From: Ceratodon purpureus
Taxonomy: Eukaryota > Streptophyta > Bryopsida > Pseudoditrichales > Ditrichaceae
Length of the DNA stretch: 64,000 nucleotides
Direction of reading: 5' to 3'
Assembly (NCBI GenBank): GCA_014871385.1
Contig: CM026423.1
Coordinates: 14,034,858-14,098,857 of the forward strand
This document shows positions 36,262 through 48,273 of this stretch, one piece after another. Every line of letters starts with the position of its first letter. The first letter of the stretch is position 1. A program made the translations under genes and the position numbers. The notes under the pieces are model-generated. The model had not been told where the DNA came from. It saw nothing but the letters and a program-made list of their open reading frames with translations, and ran no database searches.

Positions 36262-38616
36262 ATGGCTACGTATTTTCATCTTGTATTCGCCTGTCTGCTA
36301 CTAGAGGTCCAGATTATCCTTAGAAGCTTTGTCTTCGCTCAAGCTCAAAACACCAACTTCACCTTCCCCTACTTCAACACAACCGACGGTTTCTTGATGG
36401 TCAACGACACCCGACATGATGCAGATAACTCTTCATTCCTTATGAATTCGATAGGAACTGCAAACGCAATCGCGAGTTGTGGAAGGCTGTTGTACAGCGA
36501 GAAAGTGAGAATGAAAGATCCCACTTCTGGAGAGGTTGCTTCTTTCCAAACTACCTTCACTTTCCAAATGACAGGTGAAAACTCCTCTTATAGTGATCAA
36601 GGGTTCTTACCTGGAGAAGGGATGGCCTTCACATTTGCCAGAAACACTACTATCGTGGGACTAGATGGAGGGGCATCATTATGCCTTCTTAAAGAGGTCG
36701 ACAATGGACAAGCTTCCAATCGCCTCTTTGCGGTAGAATTTGATTCCTACTTCAACCCCTCGTATAACGACTCCAGTGACAGCCATATCGGCGTCAACGT
36801 CAACAGCATGAACTCCACATGGTACTACAACTTGTGTGGGTTTTGGGGACAGGTCAACTGCTCGTCTCTTTGCAACGGTGGCTACTACACTGCTTGGATT
36901 GATTACAACAGTACTTTGGAAATGCTCGAAGTCTATCTTGTCACCGGCATATCTTTCGATGAGAAACCAGCTATGCCACAGATCGTGGCCCAGCCTCTAT
37001 CCTTGTCGGATATACTGGACGACTACATGTACATTGGGTTCAGTGCAAGTTCTGGCTCAGGATTGGGCGAGGTTCACGAGATTCGTTCATGGAAGTTCAC
37101 AAACTCCATGTGCCTAGTAGAGAACGTCGCCGTTCATTCATCGAAGAGAAGAAAGGACGCCATAATTGTTGGCGTCTCAGTTGGGGCCGTTGGAGCATTT
37201 TTGTTTTTGGGCGTTGTCTTTGTCAGCTACCGGAGGAGAGCGTCGTACAGGAACCAGGATAAAGTAAATTTTGTGGATCCCAACCATATGCTACCCATGT
37301 TTTCATATAAAGTTCTTAGCAAGGCAACCAAGAACTTCAGCAAAAGTGAGTTCCTCGGGAGTGGTGGATTTGGAGCCGTGTACAAGGGCACTCTACCTTC
37401 GGGTGCTCAAGTGGCTGTTAAACGGCTGAGAATGGAGAGCAGGCATGGAGAAGAGAGTTTCCAAGCAGAGGTTGTGAGCCTCAGTCACATTCGTCACCGG
37501 AATCTAGTGAAGCTCCGAGGGTGGTGTCACGAGGAAGACCAACTCTTGCTAGTGTACGACTTCATGAGCCATGGCAGCTTGAACGAGTGGCTCTTTCATT
37601 TCTCTAAGCACATTGGGGAGGGGTCCTTGAACCTGAAGGACTGCAAAGCACTTCCTTTGGTGTTGAGGCACTCTATATTGAGTGGGGTGGCTGCGGCACT
37701 TGCGTACTTGCACGAGGAATGTCCTCAATGCGTCTTACACCGGGACATCAAGTCCAGCAATGTGCTTCTAGATGGCGACTGGAATGCTTACTTGGGAGAT
37801 TTCGGGCTTGCCCGTGTTGTCGATCACCAGAAGATGGAGAAGACAACGATGATGGCAGGAACATTTGGGTACATGGCCCCAGAGATGCCCCACACCGGGA
37901 AAGCAACCAAAGAGTCGGACGTTTACAGCTTTGGCGTGCTGATGCTCGAAGTGATGAGCGGGAAGCGGGCACTTGAAATGGGTGCCATTGAGCAAGGAGA
38001 GGGTGTGCTAGTGGACAGGGTCTGGCGAGCACACGAGGCAGGCAACATACTGGAAGTGGCCGATTCAAGACTAGAAGCAATATTTCCACATCCTCACACT
38101 CACAAAAATCCTCCCTACTTAGTCGATGACTTCACCCCCGAAGCATCACTCATCCTGGCTAGTACTGAAGATACTACGCCTGCTGTCGATCCAGCACTAA
38201 CTTCCGCACCAGATATCGCAGCACTAGACGAGAAGAAGCTGCTGATCAAAAACCTGCTGCACTTGGGACTCCTTTGCTGCAACCCGAATCCCGAGGACCG
38301 ACCATCGATGCGCACGGTGTCGCAGTTGCTCCCGCAATTACTGCAGTCGCCAGAAGACATGGAGATGAGTCTCCCTCCTCTCTCAGATTTCAGACCTCAT
38401 GCCTACTATTCTCAACGATCGGTGCTGTCCGAAGGAGTTGTAACCATACCTTGGTCATCTTGGTCGTCATCCAATGGTCCCAGTGTCCGAGACAGTGCAC
38501 AAGGATTGTCCCAATCCATGTCTACTCCTCCGTTCTCAAGCGCAGCTTCCTCTCGAGATCGTGCCAACAGCATGCTTGCGTCCTCTGCCGCTCCATACGC
38601 TTCGACCTGGTCCTGA
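36262..38616 (+). CDS. L-type lectin receptor-like kinase
   Basis: Plasma-membrane receptor kinase with a legume-lectin ectodomain, of the LecRK type used in plant defence and development; the ligand is unknown. Single exon, 784 aa from the ATG at 36262. Order: signal peptide to residue ~28 (HLVFACLLLEV), lectin domain ~30-285 (NFTFPYFNTT, GEGMAFTFA, FAVEFDSYFNP, HIGVNVNS, DYMYIGFSASSGSG), membrane segment ~300-323 (IIVGVSVGAVGAFLFLGVV), kinase ~360-690. Kinase motifs are intact: Gly loop GSGGFGAVYKG, VAVKRL lysine, HRDIKSSNVLL near 493 (RD type), DFGLAR near 513, GTFGYMAPEM and SDVYSFGVLMLEVMSG. A 60-residue insertion rich in Thr, Ala and Pro lies before the last kinase helix, followed by a Ser-rich tail. 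ATG at 36220 is a possible alternative start; the longer frame opens with a TTG. Confidence 0.95.
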   Translation: MATYFHLVFACLLLEVQIILRSFVFAQAQNTNFTFPYFNTTDGFLMVNDTRHDADNSSFLMNSIGTANAIASCGRLLYSEKVRMKDPTSGEVASFQTTFTFQMTGENSSYSDQGFLPGEGMAFTFARNTTIVGLDGGASLCLLKEVDNGQASNRLFAVEFDSYFNPSYNDSSDSHIGVNVNSMNSTWYYNLCGFWGQVNCSSLCNGGYYTAWIDYNSTLEMLEVYLVTGISFDEKPAMPQIVAQPLSLSDILDDYMYIGFSASSGSGLGEVHEIRSWKFTNSMCLVENVAVHSSKRRKDAIIVGVSVGAVGAFLFLGVVFVSYRRRASYRNQDKVNFVDPNHMLPMFSYKVLSKATKNFSKSEFLGSGGFGAVYKGTLPSGAQVAVKRLRMESRHGEESFQAEVVSLSHIRHRNLVKLRGWCHEEDQLLLVYDFMSHGSLNEWLFHFSKHIGEGSLNLKDCKALPLVLRHSILSGVAAALAYLHEECPQCVLHRDIKSSNVLLDGDWNAYLGDFGLARVVDHQKMEKTTMMAGTFGYMAPEMPHTGKATKESDVYSFGVLMLEVMSGKRALEMGAIEQGEGVLVDRVWRAHEAGNILEVADSRLEAIFPHPHTHKNPPYLVDDFTPEASLILASTEDTTPAVDPALTSAPDIAALDEKKLLIKNLLHLGLLCCNPNPEDRPSMRTVSQLLPQLLQSPEDMEMSLPPLSDFRPHAYYSQRSVLSEGVVTIPWSSWSSSNGPSVRDSAQGLSQSMSTPPFSSAASSRDRANSMLASSAAPYASTWS

Positions 38617-39517
38617 ACAGGCCTTCATTTTTGGATAATAGAGTTGTCCTTAGTTACTTTGAGTTTTTGAAGGATACCACAATTTGAGAGGGACACTTGA
38701 ACGGTTTTAATTAGAGGAGGGTGACATAAACTAAGTGTTTGTTCGTTCCACCCCCAATCCAAAGCCCACATGACAGAAAATTGGAAATAAAGAACTACTC
38801 CTCCTTTCGAGAGTAGATTAATTGAACATAATCATTTGCTCATTCTAAATAGTTAGAGACAATGCCAATTTTTCATAGAGTCCGCCAATTTTTTCTTAAG
38901 TTGAATTGCATTGTGGAAACTCAGCTCTGCTAATAGACGTGACAGAGTTTTGTGGTCTCTTCATATTTTGAGTGTAAAAGCTAGGCGTTTTTTCAGTTTA
39001 GGAAAAAATAGTTTATCAATCAAGAATTAAAATAAAAGTAGTTTTCCCTTAAGTTGAAAGAACATTTGACATACTACACATTTTAATTTAGCTAAGTTTT
39101 ATTTTATTTATTGAGACTACAGAATCTAAAACCAATGGATTGTATCACTTTTGTGTATCACTTTGGATTTGAATTCTTATGTTCTCATTGGTTCACACTT
39201 CACTTCTTACATGCAAAAACGCAAGGCATGTCGCCATAACCTTTTTAATCTCAAAAACATCTCCCAATAAGTTTTCAAAAATTTCCTTTCCAAAGATTAC
39301 AGGAAATTGTTGCTACTTTTTTATACCAAAAATTACAAATAAAAAAAATTGACCAGATGAAAAATTGCACATTTGGATGAATAAATCCACCTTGGATGAG
39401 ACTTAGAGTCCGAGATAGATGATAACATCTTCCATCGCCACGCTTGCAAGTTATGAGCAGTCTCTCTCTCATCAGCCGAGTCTGTTGCAACGAACTCTCT
39501 TGCTCAGCTTTGCAGCT
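38617..39517. other. receptor kinase 3' UTR and SPOUT1 upstream region
   Basis: AT-rich DNA between two plus-strand genes. Nothing is recognisable apart from probable 3' UTR and promoter. An ATG at 39419 is in frame with the SPOUT1 start and could extend that protein by 33 residues. Confidence 0.4.
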
Positions 39518-42500
39518 ATGGCGGACGAGGTGGTAAAGGTGAAGCACAAGCACAAGAAGTCGAAGAAGAGGACCGAAGAAGAAGAAGAAGAAGCCGCTGA
39601 TGTGCAGGCTGATGTTCCTGATGTGCCTGATGTGGAGCCGGGGAAGGGAGAGGGAGGGGAGAAGAAGCGGAGGAAGAAGAAGAAGGGGAGTGGGGGAGAT
39701 GGTGGTGAAGGAGGTTCTGAAATGGGGGTGAATGGAGAGGAGAGTGAGAAGAAGAGGAAGCGGAAGAGGAGAGCACTGGTGGAGGGAGAGGAGGATGGTG
39801 CAGTGGTGGAGGAAGCGGGGGAGGATGGTGAAGCGGCGTCGTCGTCGTCTGGGAGGTTTACAATCAGTATGGCGGTTGCGGGATCCATTGTTGACAATGC
39901 GCAGTCGCAAGCCCTTGCCAGCCGGGTATGTTTTGAGGGGTTTTAGTTGTGGGTTTGGGTATTGTGGATGCTGAGCAGCTTTGAAGTTGTTTGGATTTGA
40001 GTGTTCGTGCATGAGGCGAAGTGTTGGTGGGAATTCTCTGGAGTGTCTTAGTCTGGTGGGTTGATGAGAAAGTAGGGTTTAGGGTTTAAGCCTCAAGGTC
40101 ACAATGGTGGATCGAGTTTTTTGTTGAGAAGGTTTTTATGTTCAGGGTTTAGGGTTTAGTTAATTTTCTTTGGACTGTTTTTGAGTTCTAGAGGATGTTT
40201 AATAATCACTCTTTCTTCTAAGGTTTAGCCGGTATTGTTTAGGTTGTAGATTAGCTGTTGAAAATGGGTGCTCGATTGATGTCCAACCTTTGGATTCGCT
40301 TTACTGAAGTGAAATTAGTTTTTAAAATCTGATTAGCTTAATTCACAAGATTCTTTTTCCATCTGTTTTGTCTGTTGGTTGTGTAGCTTGCTGGACAAAT
40401 TGCGAGGGCTGCTGCTATTTTCAGGATTGACGAGGTATTTGTTTCTATCGACTTGTCATCATGGAATTGCACATTCCTGCCTGACCTACTACCTAGAGAG
40501 GCTTAGGTTGTATGGTGGATGTTATCGCTGACTCGTGCGCAATTAGAATATTAGGTTGTTCTTTCAACTGTGTTTATGGATTATAATGGGGGAACTGATG
40601 TTTCTTGCATTGGTAGATAGTTGTGTTTGATGATGGTGACGAGGGCAGTCGGGTGCCCAAGTGGAGCGAGGATGAAACCGAAACTAGTGGGGCTTTCTTG
40701 ACCCGGTTGTTAAATTATATGGAGACTCCGCAATATCTTCGACAGACACTTTGCCCTAGGCATCCCAGCCTCCAGTTTGCGGTATGAATATCAGCTCTTA
40801 GTCGGTGTTCAAAGTCGATGTTTATTTTCTGTAAGTGTAGAAGTTGTGGCGCATTATGTACGAAGCCGATTATTTTCAAATCCTCGTACCTTCTATCAGT
40901 TGCAACAAAGATTTCTGATGGGGTGGAAATTTCTGATAACATACTAGAAGCTGATGTAAGTTTTAAGACATAGTCTTCCTTTCCTCATGGATTAGGATGT
41001 TGCCGATGATAGGGAACTCTGCCTCCTTTGGACGTGCCTCATCAAGCTCGCAAACACGAGTGGATACCTTATCGAGAAGGTGTAAATCTATTCCTTACTT
41101 AGTGTAGTGAAAGTACTTGTAAGCGATGCCTCCGATTTAGTATTGTTTTTGTTCCTCGAGATTCATGAAATCGAGAACTGATCGGATAGTATCTAAACCA
41201 TTCTTTTGCGTTTCCAATACAGGTGCTGTGACAACCAAGCTACCTTCATCTGGTAGTGGCAGCTGTGTGAATGTCGGATTGTACGAGGTACTATTTTGGT
41301 CCTTACAACGTGTTCATTTACGTTTCTCTCTCTTTACTAATCCCTTCTCTGTTTTCTGTTGGAGGTGTTCTTCTGAATTCTTACAGCTGCTTAGAACGTT
41401 TGTGTACATGAGATTACCGCTAGTTTAGGATAAAAGATCATTCCATTGAAGGAGTACTTGAGTACACAAAGTTGGTGTTGTTAGTGCAGGATGTTGTTGT
41501 TCGACAAAAGTTAGAACCAGGCACACGAGTTACTGTGAATATGGGAGAGTCACGTCCCAAGCCAGGTGACTACTTTTCTCCTTTCTTTTCTGCTGTATTC
41601 ATGTTTCTGGCTAGATTTGTCGTTAGTTTACCAGATTGAAGCATGAATCACCATGAATAAAATAATTAAAGCCTTTTTAAGTCTTTACGTGTACATTGGC
41701 TCTTCGTACTGAGTTTGATTATATTGTAATGCATGTCTTGTTAAGAAGTTCTCATATGAACTCTCGTTGCTTGCTTCAAAACTTTATAATGTACCCGAGG
41801 CCTGTAGTAATCGAGGCATCTGATGGAGTGTGAGCACCTTCAGTCATCCTCCATGTTACAGTCGCTTGGCAGTTTGTGATGTTGTGTGAGATGGGGGGTT
41901 GTGAACAAGATCGTGATGATTGTGAGTTTTGAGTTGATATCAGGTGAAGCGAGGATTCTTGAAGTTGTGCCAAAATCTGAGCCAAGGGAAAAAGGCCACT
42001 ACTGGGGCTACACTGTTCGCCATGCTTCAAGCTTAAGCACTGCTATATCTGAATCCTCTTTCCCAGTATGTCTAGGCTTCACGACATTTTGCAATTGAAG
42101 GGCATAACGTTTGACTTCGTTGTGTTATGTAGTTTACTATTCAATTTGACAAAATTAGAGCGAATAATCTGCGACAAAATACTAATTTTCATAAAACCAC
42201 GCTGGTTTGAGTTCAAAGAAACTTGCTCGAAATTTGACAAGCTGAATGTTTTCTGCTAGTATAAAGGTTTGATAACATATCAACTGCTTCAACTGCAGAA
42301 TGGATATGATTACGTAATTGGCACATCAGAGCATGGAGAGAAAGTAAGGGCTGCAGAGTTGACATTGCCCAAGTTCAAGTAAGTGATGTTTATATTACGC
42401 GGTCACTATATTTGCTGCTTCTGCATGCATCATTTAGCTAATCTGTTATTGTGTTCACTTCTAAGTTGCCACTAATTTGTTTTAGGAATTACAATTATTT

Positions 42501-43515
42501 TTTGTCTGATTGTAAACATTTAAAAAAACCTCTTTAGGATTTGGACTGTATTGATTAGGAATGCAGGTAGAATACACATGTTTTGTCATATTCGATGTTA
42601 GAATTGCAAGTGGAGACATTCAAGGATTATTGGATGAACAAATACGTTGTACATTTAGAGAGCAATGTACAATCCAGCATGCATCCTAAAGTAACAGAGG
42701 GCTGTGGAACAAGTCTCTGCCGTTGAGTCTTGGCTGAGGGCTACACACGGCCCTATAAGGGTTTCAGGATTTGAAATGCTTTGTCTGTCTGTCTGTCGGT
42801 CATAACTGAATTTGATGTTTCGACGTAGAGTGCACGTCAAATCTAACCTATATCGTGTAATTGCTTCTTATGTTTTTGTGTCCTTAAGCTGAATGAGAGT
42901 GGTTGTGATTTTGGCCTTGTTGACATAAAGGAAGCGGGACACGTTCTGATCTCTTTGTTGTGCGTATGACTGAAGGCACATTTTGATAGTTTTTGGAGGA
43001 GTGGCGGGCTTGGAAGAAAGTAAAGAATTAGATAAGAGTATTAAGGTAATTGCCCGTCAGTTTAGTTCATTGGAAGTCTAAAGTAGGCAATATGATCGTT
43101 CACATAAATCTCAGTCCATATTTTAGAGTGATATTATTTTCTTAGCTTTTATTTAAACTATTGTCACTTTAAAAGTGTGGTTTGACCAAACAGAAATATT
43201 GTACTCTGATCTTTTTGAGAGTTTTGCAGGTTACCGATGTACGGCATTTGTTCAATATCTACCTCAACGTCTGCCCAGGACAAGGAAGTCGCACAATCCG
43301 CACTGAGGTATTACTAAGTACATCATAAAATCATTCTGAGAGCTTGTATTTGTCCACATTTGGAACTTGCAAATGTATGAGTCAGTCACCTAAGCACTTG
43401 CATATACTTATCAAACAGAGCTTGCATGCAGGAAGCGATTTTGATATCACTCCAATATCTTCAAGACCCGCTCATGCGAGCTCTTGGTATGCCTTTCTCA
43501 TCTTGGTGTGAGTGA
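39518..43515 (+). CDS. SPOUT1: SPOUT-domain RNA methyltransferase (SPOUT1 / C9orf114 / CENP-32 family)
   Basis: Putative nuclear RNA methyltransferase of the SPOUT superfamily. Eleven exons, all in phase: 39518-39925, 40387-40434, 40617-40781, 41013-41079, 41223-41287, 41490-41565, 41944-42065, 42299-42378, 42976-43045, 43230-43307, 43432-43515. Total 1263 nt, 420 aa. The first ~110 residues are a Lys/Glu-rich low-complexity tail with several basic nuclear-localisation-like blocks (KKRRKKKKG, KKRKRKRR). The family core follows: ISMAVAGSIVDNAQS, LAGQIARAAAIFRIDE, TLCPRHPSLQFA, LPPLDVPHQARKHEW, KGHYWGYTVRHASSLS, NGYDYVIGTSEHGE, ILIVFGGVAGLEES and NVCPGQGSRTIRTEEA. The last two blocks form the SPOUT knot that binds S-adenosylmethionine in relatives. 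Start at 39518; the ATG at 39419 is an alternative. Confidence 0.93.
40073..40159 (+). promoter_or_regulatory. paired telo-box motifs in SPOUT1 intron 1
   Basis: Two clusters of the plant telomere-type repeat TTTAGGG: TAGGGTTTAGGGTTTAAG at 40073-40089 and AGGGTTTAGGGTTTAG at 40144-40159. They sit in the first intron about 150-230 bp after exon 1. Telo-boxes near the start of plant genes for ribosome and translation functions are known to bind TRB/Pur-alpha-type factors. A regulatory role here is inference. Confidence 0.55.
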
Positions 43516-45776
43516 CACTGAAAAGCAGAGATTCTGTCTCAACATAGACTGTTAGTGTGAATTGCGGAATGGATTATAAACAAATTTTGATTTTGTTTCA
43601 TAGACTCTTCCAGTTTCTCCTCTTTAGTATGATATTTAAGACGAATCCCCATTGACATCCTTCGAACTCCTAAAATTTTCAGCAGAAACATGCATAGGTT
43701 GAACTGTCGATTCTTAGGTCTTTCCGATTTTACTTCCACATGGGAAGACGATGTAATGCATCGTGGAAACTGAAAGAAAAGTACTAATATCTTGAATTGA
43801 AAACCGCTCTGAATTTCATGAATAACTCATCAAGAAATTACCTATATCGTCCTGCCAACGTTGGTTGGCTCTTTGATAAATGGTTGATTAATTCCGGATT
43901 AGACGTGCCTAACCAGCCATGGGCACCCACGTACCTCAAAATATAATAGCTGGGTGCAGTCATAGCAAATAGAACACACCATATTTATTTCAGCTCAATA
44001 TTCCTCGGTTTTAAAGGTGGACCTTTGATTACTGAGCCAGATAAATCATTTTATCGTCCTCTTGTCTTCAAGGACAGGAAGATAATTAGTTTGGCATGCT
44101 TGGTGTAGTCACGGAGACTAGGATTACCTGAAATGTTTCAAGCGGCAGAACTCATCAATTCAATGTCTATCTGCATTCTATATGGAATAATGCTTCTCAG
44201 CCAACCTCGAAATGGTGTTGATAGAAGAAGAAATACTCAGGTTGTAATGACTGGCGTGAATTGAGTCTGTTGGGTTAGTGCTTCTACTGTACAATGGCCA
44301 CCGGGACCTGCGTAATACATGACAGCGGTGTTGAAATGGCGTTGAATTGGTGTTGAACAAAAGGTACAATCTCAATGCTTACCTATCCGGGAGAGATATA
44401 CTCTGACCTCTCTTTATCATGTCGACGGCTCATCGATGTCTCATGATCTTTCAACTCCATGGTCCTAAAACTAAAATCTTCAAAAATACTTGTTTTCGGA
44501 GAACACTCTCCAGATGCTGTGCACCGTGTACCGGCATGAGCACTTTGCAATTATTTTGAAACCTACGCAAGCCTTAGGATACTGCGTCACGTCGCTTCAT
44601 TCAGGACCATCTGGTGAACCCAAGTTCCGCAATTGTTCAACATTAATATTAAGCAGCGTAACTTTCAGTAACAGTTTGCTTCCGGAGGATCTAAGAATCT
44701 TAGCAATCACTCACTTGTCGTTCTCTACAGCTGCTAACTCTTCCAAGTAAAATTCTTTCTCCACAACGAACTTTGAAGTACTCAACAATCCTGTTATCTC
44801 TCGACTGAGTTGCATGTTTAGGTGAACTGGCTCCGTGAATCGGAAATTAGCTGTGTGTTAGTCAGGCTGTGGCAAGGAAAGCATATACTAGCTGAATTCT
44901 AATTCAATGCTTGATTCCTGCATTGAATTAATCAATCAGGAATAAGAACTTATTCGTAGTGTGCGTGTGTCATGGCAACAGGTCATACTTTGGTTGAACC
45001 TGAATTGTCTGCACTGTACTGTACTAAAAGAATATCCAGCTGCTGTACTCTCAAAAACCCTTCATTTACCATTTAACTCAAACTTAACTGATGACCAATT
45101 CTCTACCCTGCAGCCCAACACAAAAACACTGTTCTTTTGAACTGGTTTGGAGGACGATTCTACAGGTGCTGGTTTGGGATGCTGTGGTATCGTTCTCCAG
45201 AGTATGGAATACTTTTGTATTACAAGTTCTAAAATGGACATGAATGAGCATGGGTACTTAGCCCTGAGTTTTGATTTAGTCTTTGGGGTTAACCCCTGAT
45301 TTGTAGAATATCCCAATTTTATTGTATCAACACCAATATCAAAAACAAAATGAAAACAAAAATTCTGTTTTCTGCTTCTTGGGGGGACCGACTCTGCATT
45401 GTTCCATGTAATGAGCCAAAGACTCAGCTCCTCTAAGATGTACATATCTCGGCTGGCGTGTCACCTGACCGAGTCTTTGTGGAAGTTATTAAATCATAAC
45501 ATAGCATGCAATTGGTGTGACTCTGGGGAATTCCGAAGAAGGGGTTGGGATTTTGAAGGTTTGCGGTGAATTGGTGTGTCTTGACTGTCTGTATCACTTG
45601 GCTGTCTGTATGACTTGACTGTCTGTGTCAATTGTTAGAGCTACGTACCAACACTTGATAGCGTTGTTAGCTTAGGGATTGATGTTCAGTGTGTCTCTGG
45701 AAGCTAACACCACCGTTGTTAGGGATGGAAGTTCACTGCATTGTGCACGATTGCACTCCCTTGGATATGGCTGCAG
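43516..45776. other. intergenic region after SPOUT1
   Basis: No supported gene. Frames at 44490-44750 and on the minus strand at 45062-45445 match nothing I know. A small tandem array at 45580-45630 is listed separately. Confidence 0.4.
45580..45630. repeat. three tandem copies of a 17-bp unit
   Basis: Copies 45580-45596, 45597-45613 and 45614-45630 of CTTGACTGTCTGTATCA with one or two changes each. Non-coding, just before the unrecognised gene. Confidence 0.85.
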
Positions 45777-48075
45777 TCCCTCAAACTGTTTCTGAATATC
45801 CAGAGGACCCTCAACATCAAACAAGGGCAGGCGCGACTGAAGCAAGCCATCATCAGAGATGGGACTCTCAAGCACCTGATTGAGCAGTTGGAGGCTGAGA
45901 CACGTGAAGGTCAGAACTCGGATGAAGAAGACTCGGAGGCTGAGATACAGGAAGTGGGCTCCTTCGAAGAGAATGAAGAGAAGAAGGAAAAAAACCAGGA
46001 AAAAGAGAAGAAAAAAATGGGGAAGGAGTTGAACCTTACAGATTGTGCTGATGATCACAGTGAGAAAACATGCTCATCAGGCCCTGGGGCTCCTGTGTTT
46101 ATCACTGTACCCATTTCAGAAGAAAATGAAAACAAGTTTGAGCAGTTGACGAGAAAGAAGTTAGAGGCGGACAGATTCAAAGGACTCGGGTTTCACTTGT
46201 TTCAGGCAATGGCGGAGCTAAGCCTTGAAGGTATGCAAAGGCTCCATGATCTAGCAGAAGAGGGTTCAAAGAGTGACAACAACTTCACTGTGCAGCTTAG
46301 CAGGTGGCGGATGTTGCTTCGTATTGCCGGTGAGCAAAATTCTGAGTCGTTTCTCTCTTTGATGCAATTCTCTTTTGAAAAGTCATGTTCATTAAATTGG
46401 CCAATCTTGATTATATTGGCCGCCACATTGATCAGATACAGAGACAAAATGAACTGAAATCACACTATTTGAGCGGCCAATATAACAAGATTGGCAAATA
46501 TAATGACGTTTTACACTTCATTCAACAGCTTAAAGATTGTTGCAACTGCACTTTGTTTTTTCAGGATTGAAATGTAAGTTTACTTTGGACAAGGGCAAGT
46601 TTATTTGCCTTTCAGGCAGTGAAAAAGTTGCATGTCTTGTTTAGCGTTGTATGATCACTAAATTGGTGAATGTGAATTTTGCAGGTGGAGTGAAGTATTT
46701 GAAGCTCGACGATACTCATCAAGTGCCTGTCATTCTACATGCAGCTTATGGAGCTGGTATTTTTACATTTCAGCCTTCAGGCTTCAAATTAAATACAGGA
46801 ATGTCAAGTTTTCATGTTGTAGCTCACAAGTTAAATAACTTGAGATTTCATGGAATGTTAATTGGTACTGATAGTTATTCAATGAGAATTGTTCAAACTT
46901 TTTTTACGTTATTTCTTGTGATGGTATATGATTCATTTTTGTTTTAGAATTACTTACAAATGTACAGCTAATTTTGCAGGGAAATTGAAAATCCAAGGTT
47001 TGAACTTAAGGGCAGCTGAAATCAAGGCAATGAACTTTAATAAGTGCATTACTATAGAAGATTTCATCAAAGAAGAGGTTAGATTCAATACTCCACAATA
47101 TATATGTTTGTGATTAATTGCATACCGTTCTTTGACTTTGTATCTTAATTTCCATACAAGCACAAAATGTTGCTTGACACATTGATAGATTGTATTTACA
47201 ACATGATTAAACACCTAATTTGTAGCTAGATATATCTTTAAAGTTGCTGACTTGAACAATTCATTATTGTGTGTAGGTGGGAGGAGGTTTGCAGATTTGG
47301 ACTTCACCTGTGCAATTGCCATCAAACAACATCAATGAAGTTTTTGTACTTGCCACAAAATCAATACAGATTGAAGATCACAATGACATCACTGTTTGTA
47401 GTTTTGTTATGACCATTCAAGATGACACTTAAAGAACTGGTATACACATATGTATTCATAAGAAACCTTGTTAATTGATAAACCATGAATTCATTTATAT
47501 AGGTTGGAAAATGCAAAGGAGGTTGAACTATGGTAGAAATTCCACCAAATGAAACTTCTTAATCATATTGGCATAGAAATGCATTTTAATTGATTTTAGT
47601 AATCTCCTATTTCTTTGCATCATAAATTTGATATTTTAGTGGAATTTCTAAAAGGATTTTGTAGCCTTTGAGATGATTACTTTGAAATCATAGTGATGTT
47701 GTTTTTTGCCATGCAGTTTTGCGGGTTGGAGACTTGGAGTTCCATCAACCATTGGGCTTCTTTATATGATGATCGGATTCGTATGCTTGATGGAGTGGAA
47801 TTTATATTATTATCTTCGCCATTTGTTTGGACAATACCTCTAATTGCAATGGCATTGACTCAAATCTTGCCCCAAAGGTACTCTTCTATGTGCTAAAATC
47901 TATTGTTGGTCAAGTTATATGTTTTCTTATATCCAATATTAGATAATTAACTCAAAATTTGCATTTATTTAGATATTATGTTGGCAAATATCTATACATG
48001 TTCAAAATTAGATTATGGTCATCTAAAATTAAATTTGAAATAGAAAGAAACTCGATACGAGGAAAAGATATATAA
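45777..48075 (+). CDS. unrecognised multi-exon gene, 5' end not found
   Basis: I do not recognise this protein. A chain of exons joins in phase: 45777-46329, 46565-46626 (weak donor, least certain), 46685-46756, 46980-47077, 47277-47393, 47717-47877, 47973-48075. No in-frame ATG lies at the 5' edge, so a first exon upstream is missing; the first in-frame ATG is at 46018. The N-terminal part is Glu/Lys-rich and probably coiled (HLIEQLEAETREG, EENEEKKEKNQEKEKKK), followed by LGFHLFQAMAELSLEGMQRL. The middle exons read like a beta-rich repeat (KYLKLDDTHQVPVILHAAYG, KLKIQGLNLRAAEIKAMNF, LQIWTSPVQLPSNNINE). A single hydrophobic segment (LLSSPFVWTIPLIAMALTQI) comes near the end. In exon 47717-47877 a second frame (LRVGDLEFHQPLGFFI) also looks protein-like, so a one-base frameshift and decay are possible. 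Confidence 0.45.
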
Positions 48076-48273
48076 AATTTAATTTCAAAGTTGTGTAAGA
48101 CATTAGAATATATCCTAAAGATATCAATGTTGATATTGATATTGATTTTGCTTTTTATTCTCAAACAAATGAGTAGAACATATTTTAGAAGATTCTTAAA
48201 AGAATTCAAAAATGAAGACTTATTACCTTAGATGTGCAAATCAATAATAATTCAGTGGCAATGATTTTACAGT

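Noticed and set aside
39275-40012. 245-codon minus-strand frame
   Set aside because: Antisense to SPOUT1 exon 1; Leu/Pro/His runs come from the Lys/Glu-rich codons of the real gene.
42776-42797. Short TGTC tandem run inside SPOUT1 intron 8
   Set aside because: Simple microsatellite of about five units with no further structure.
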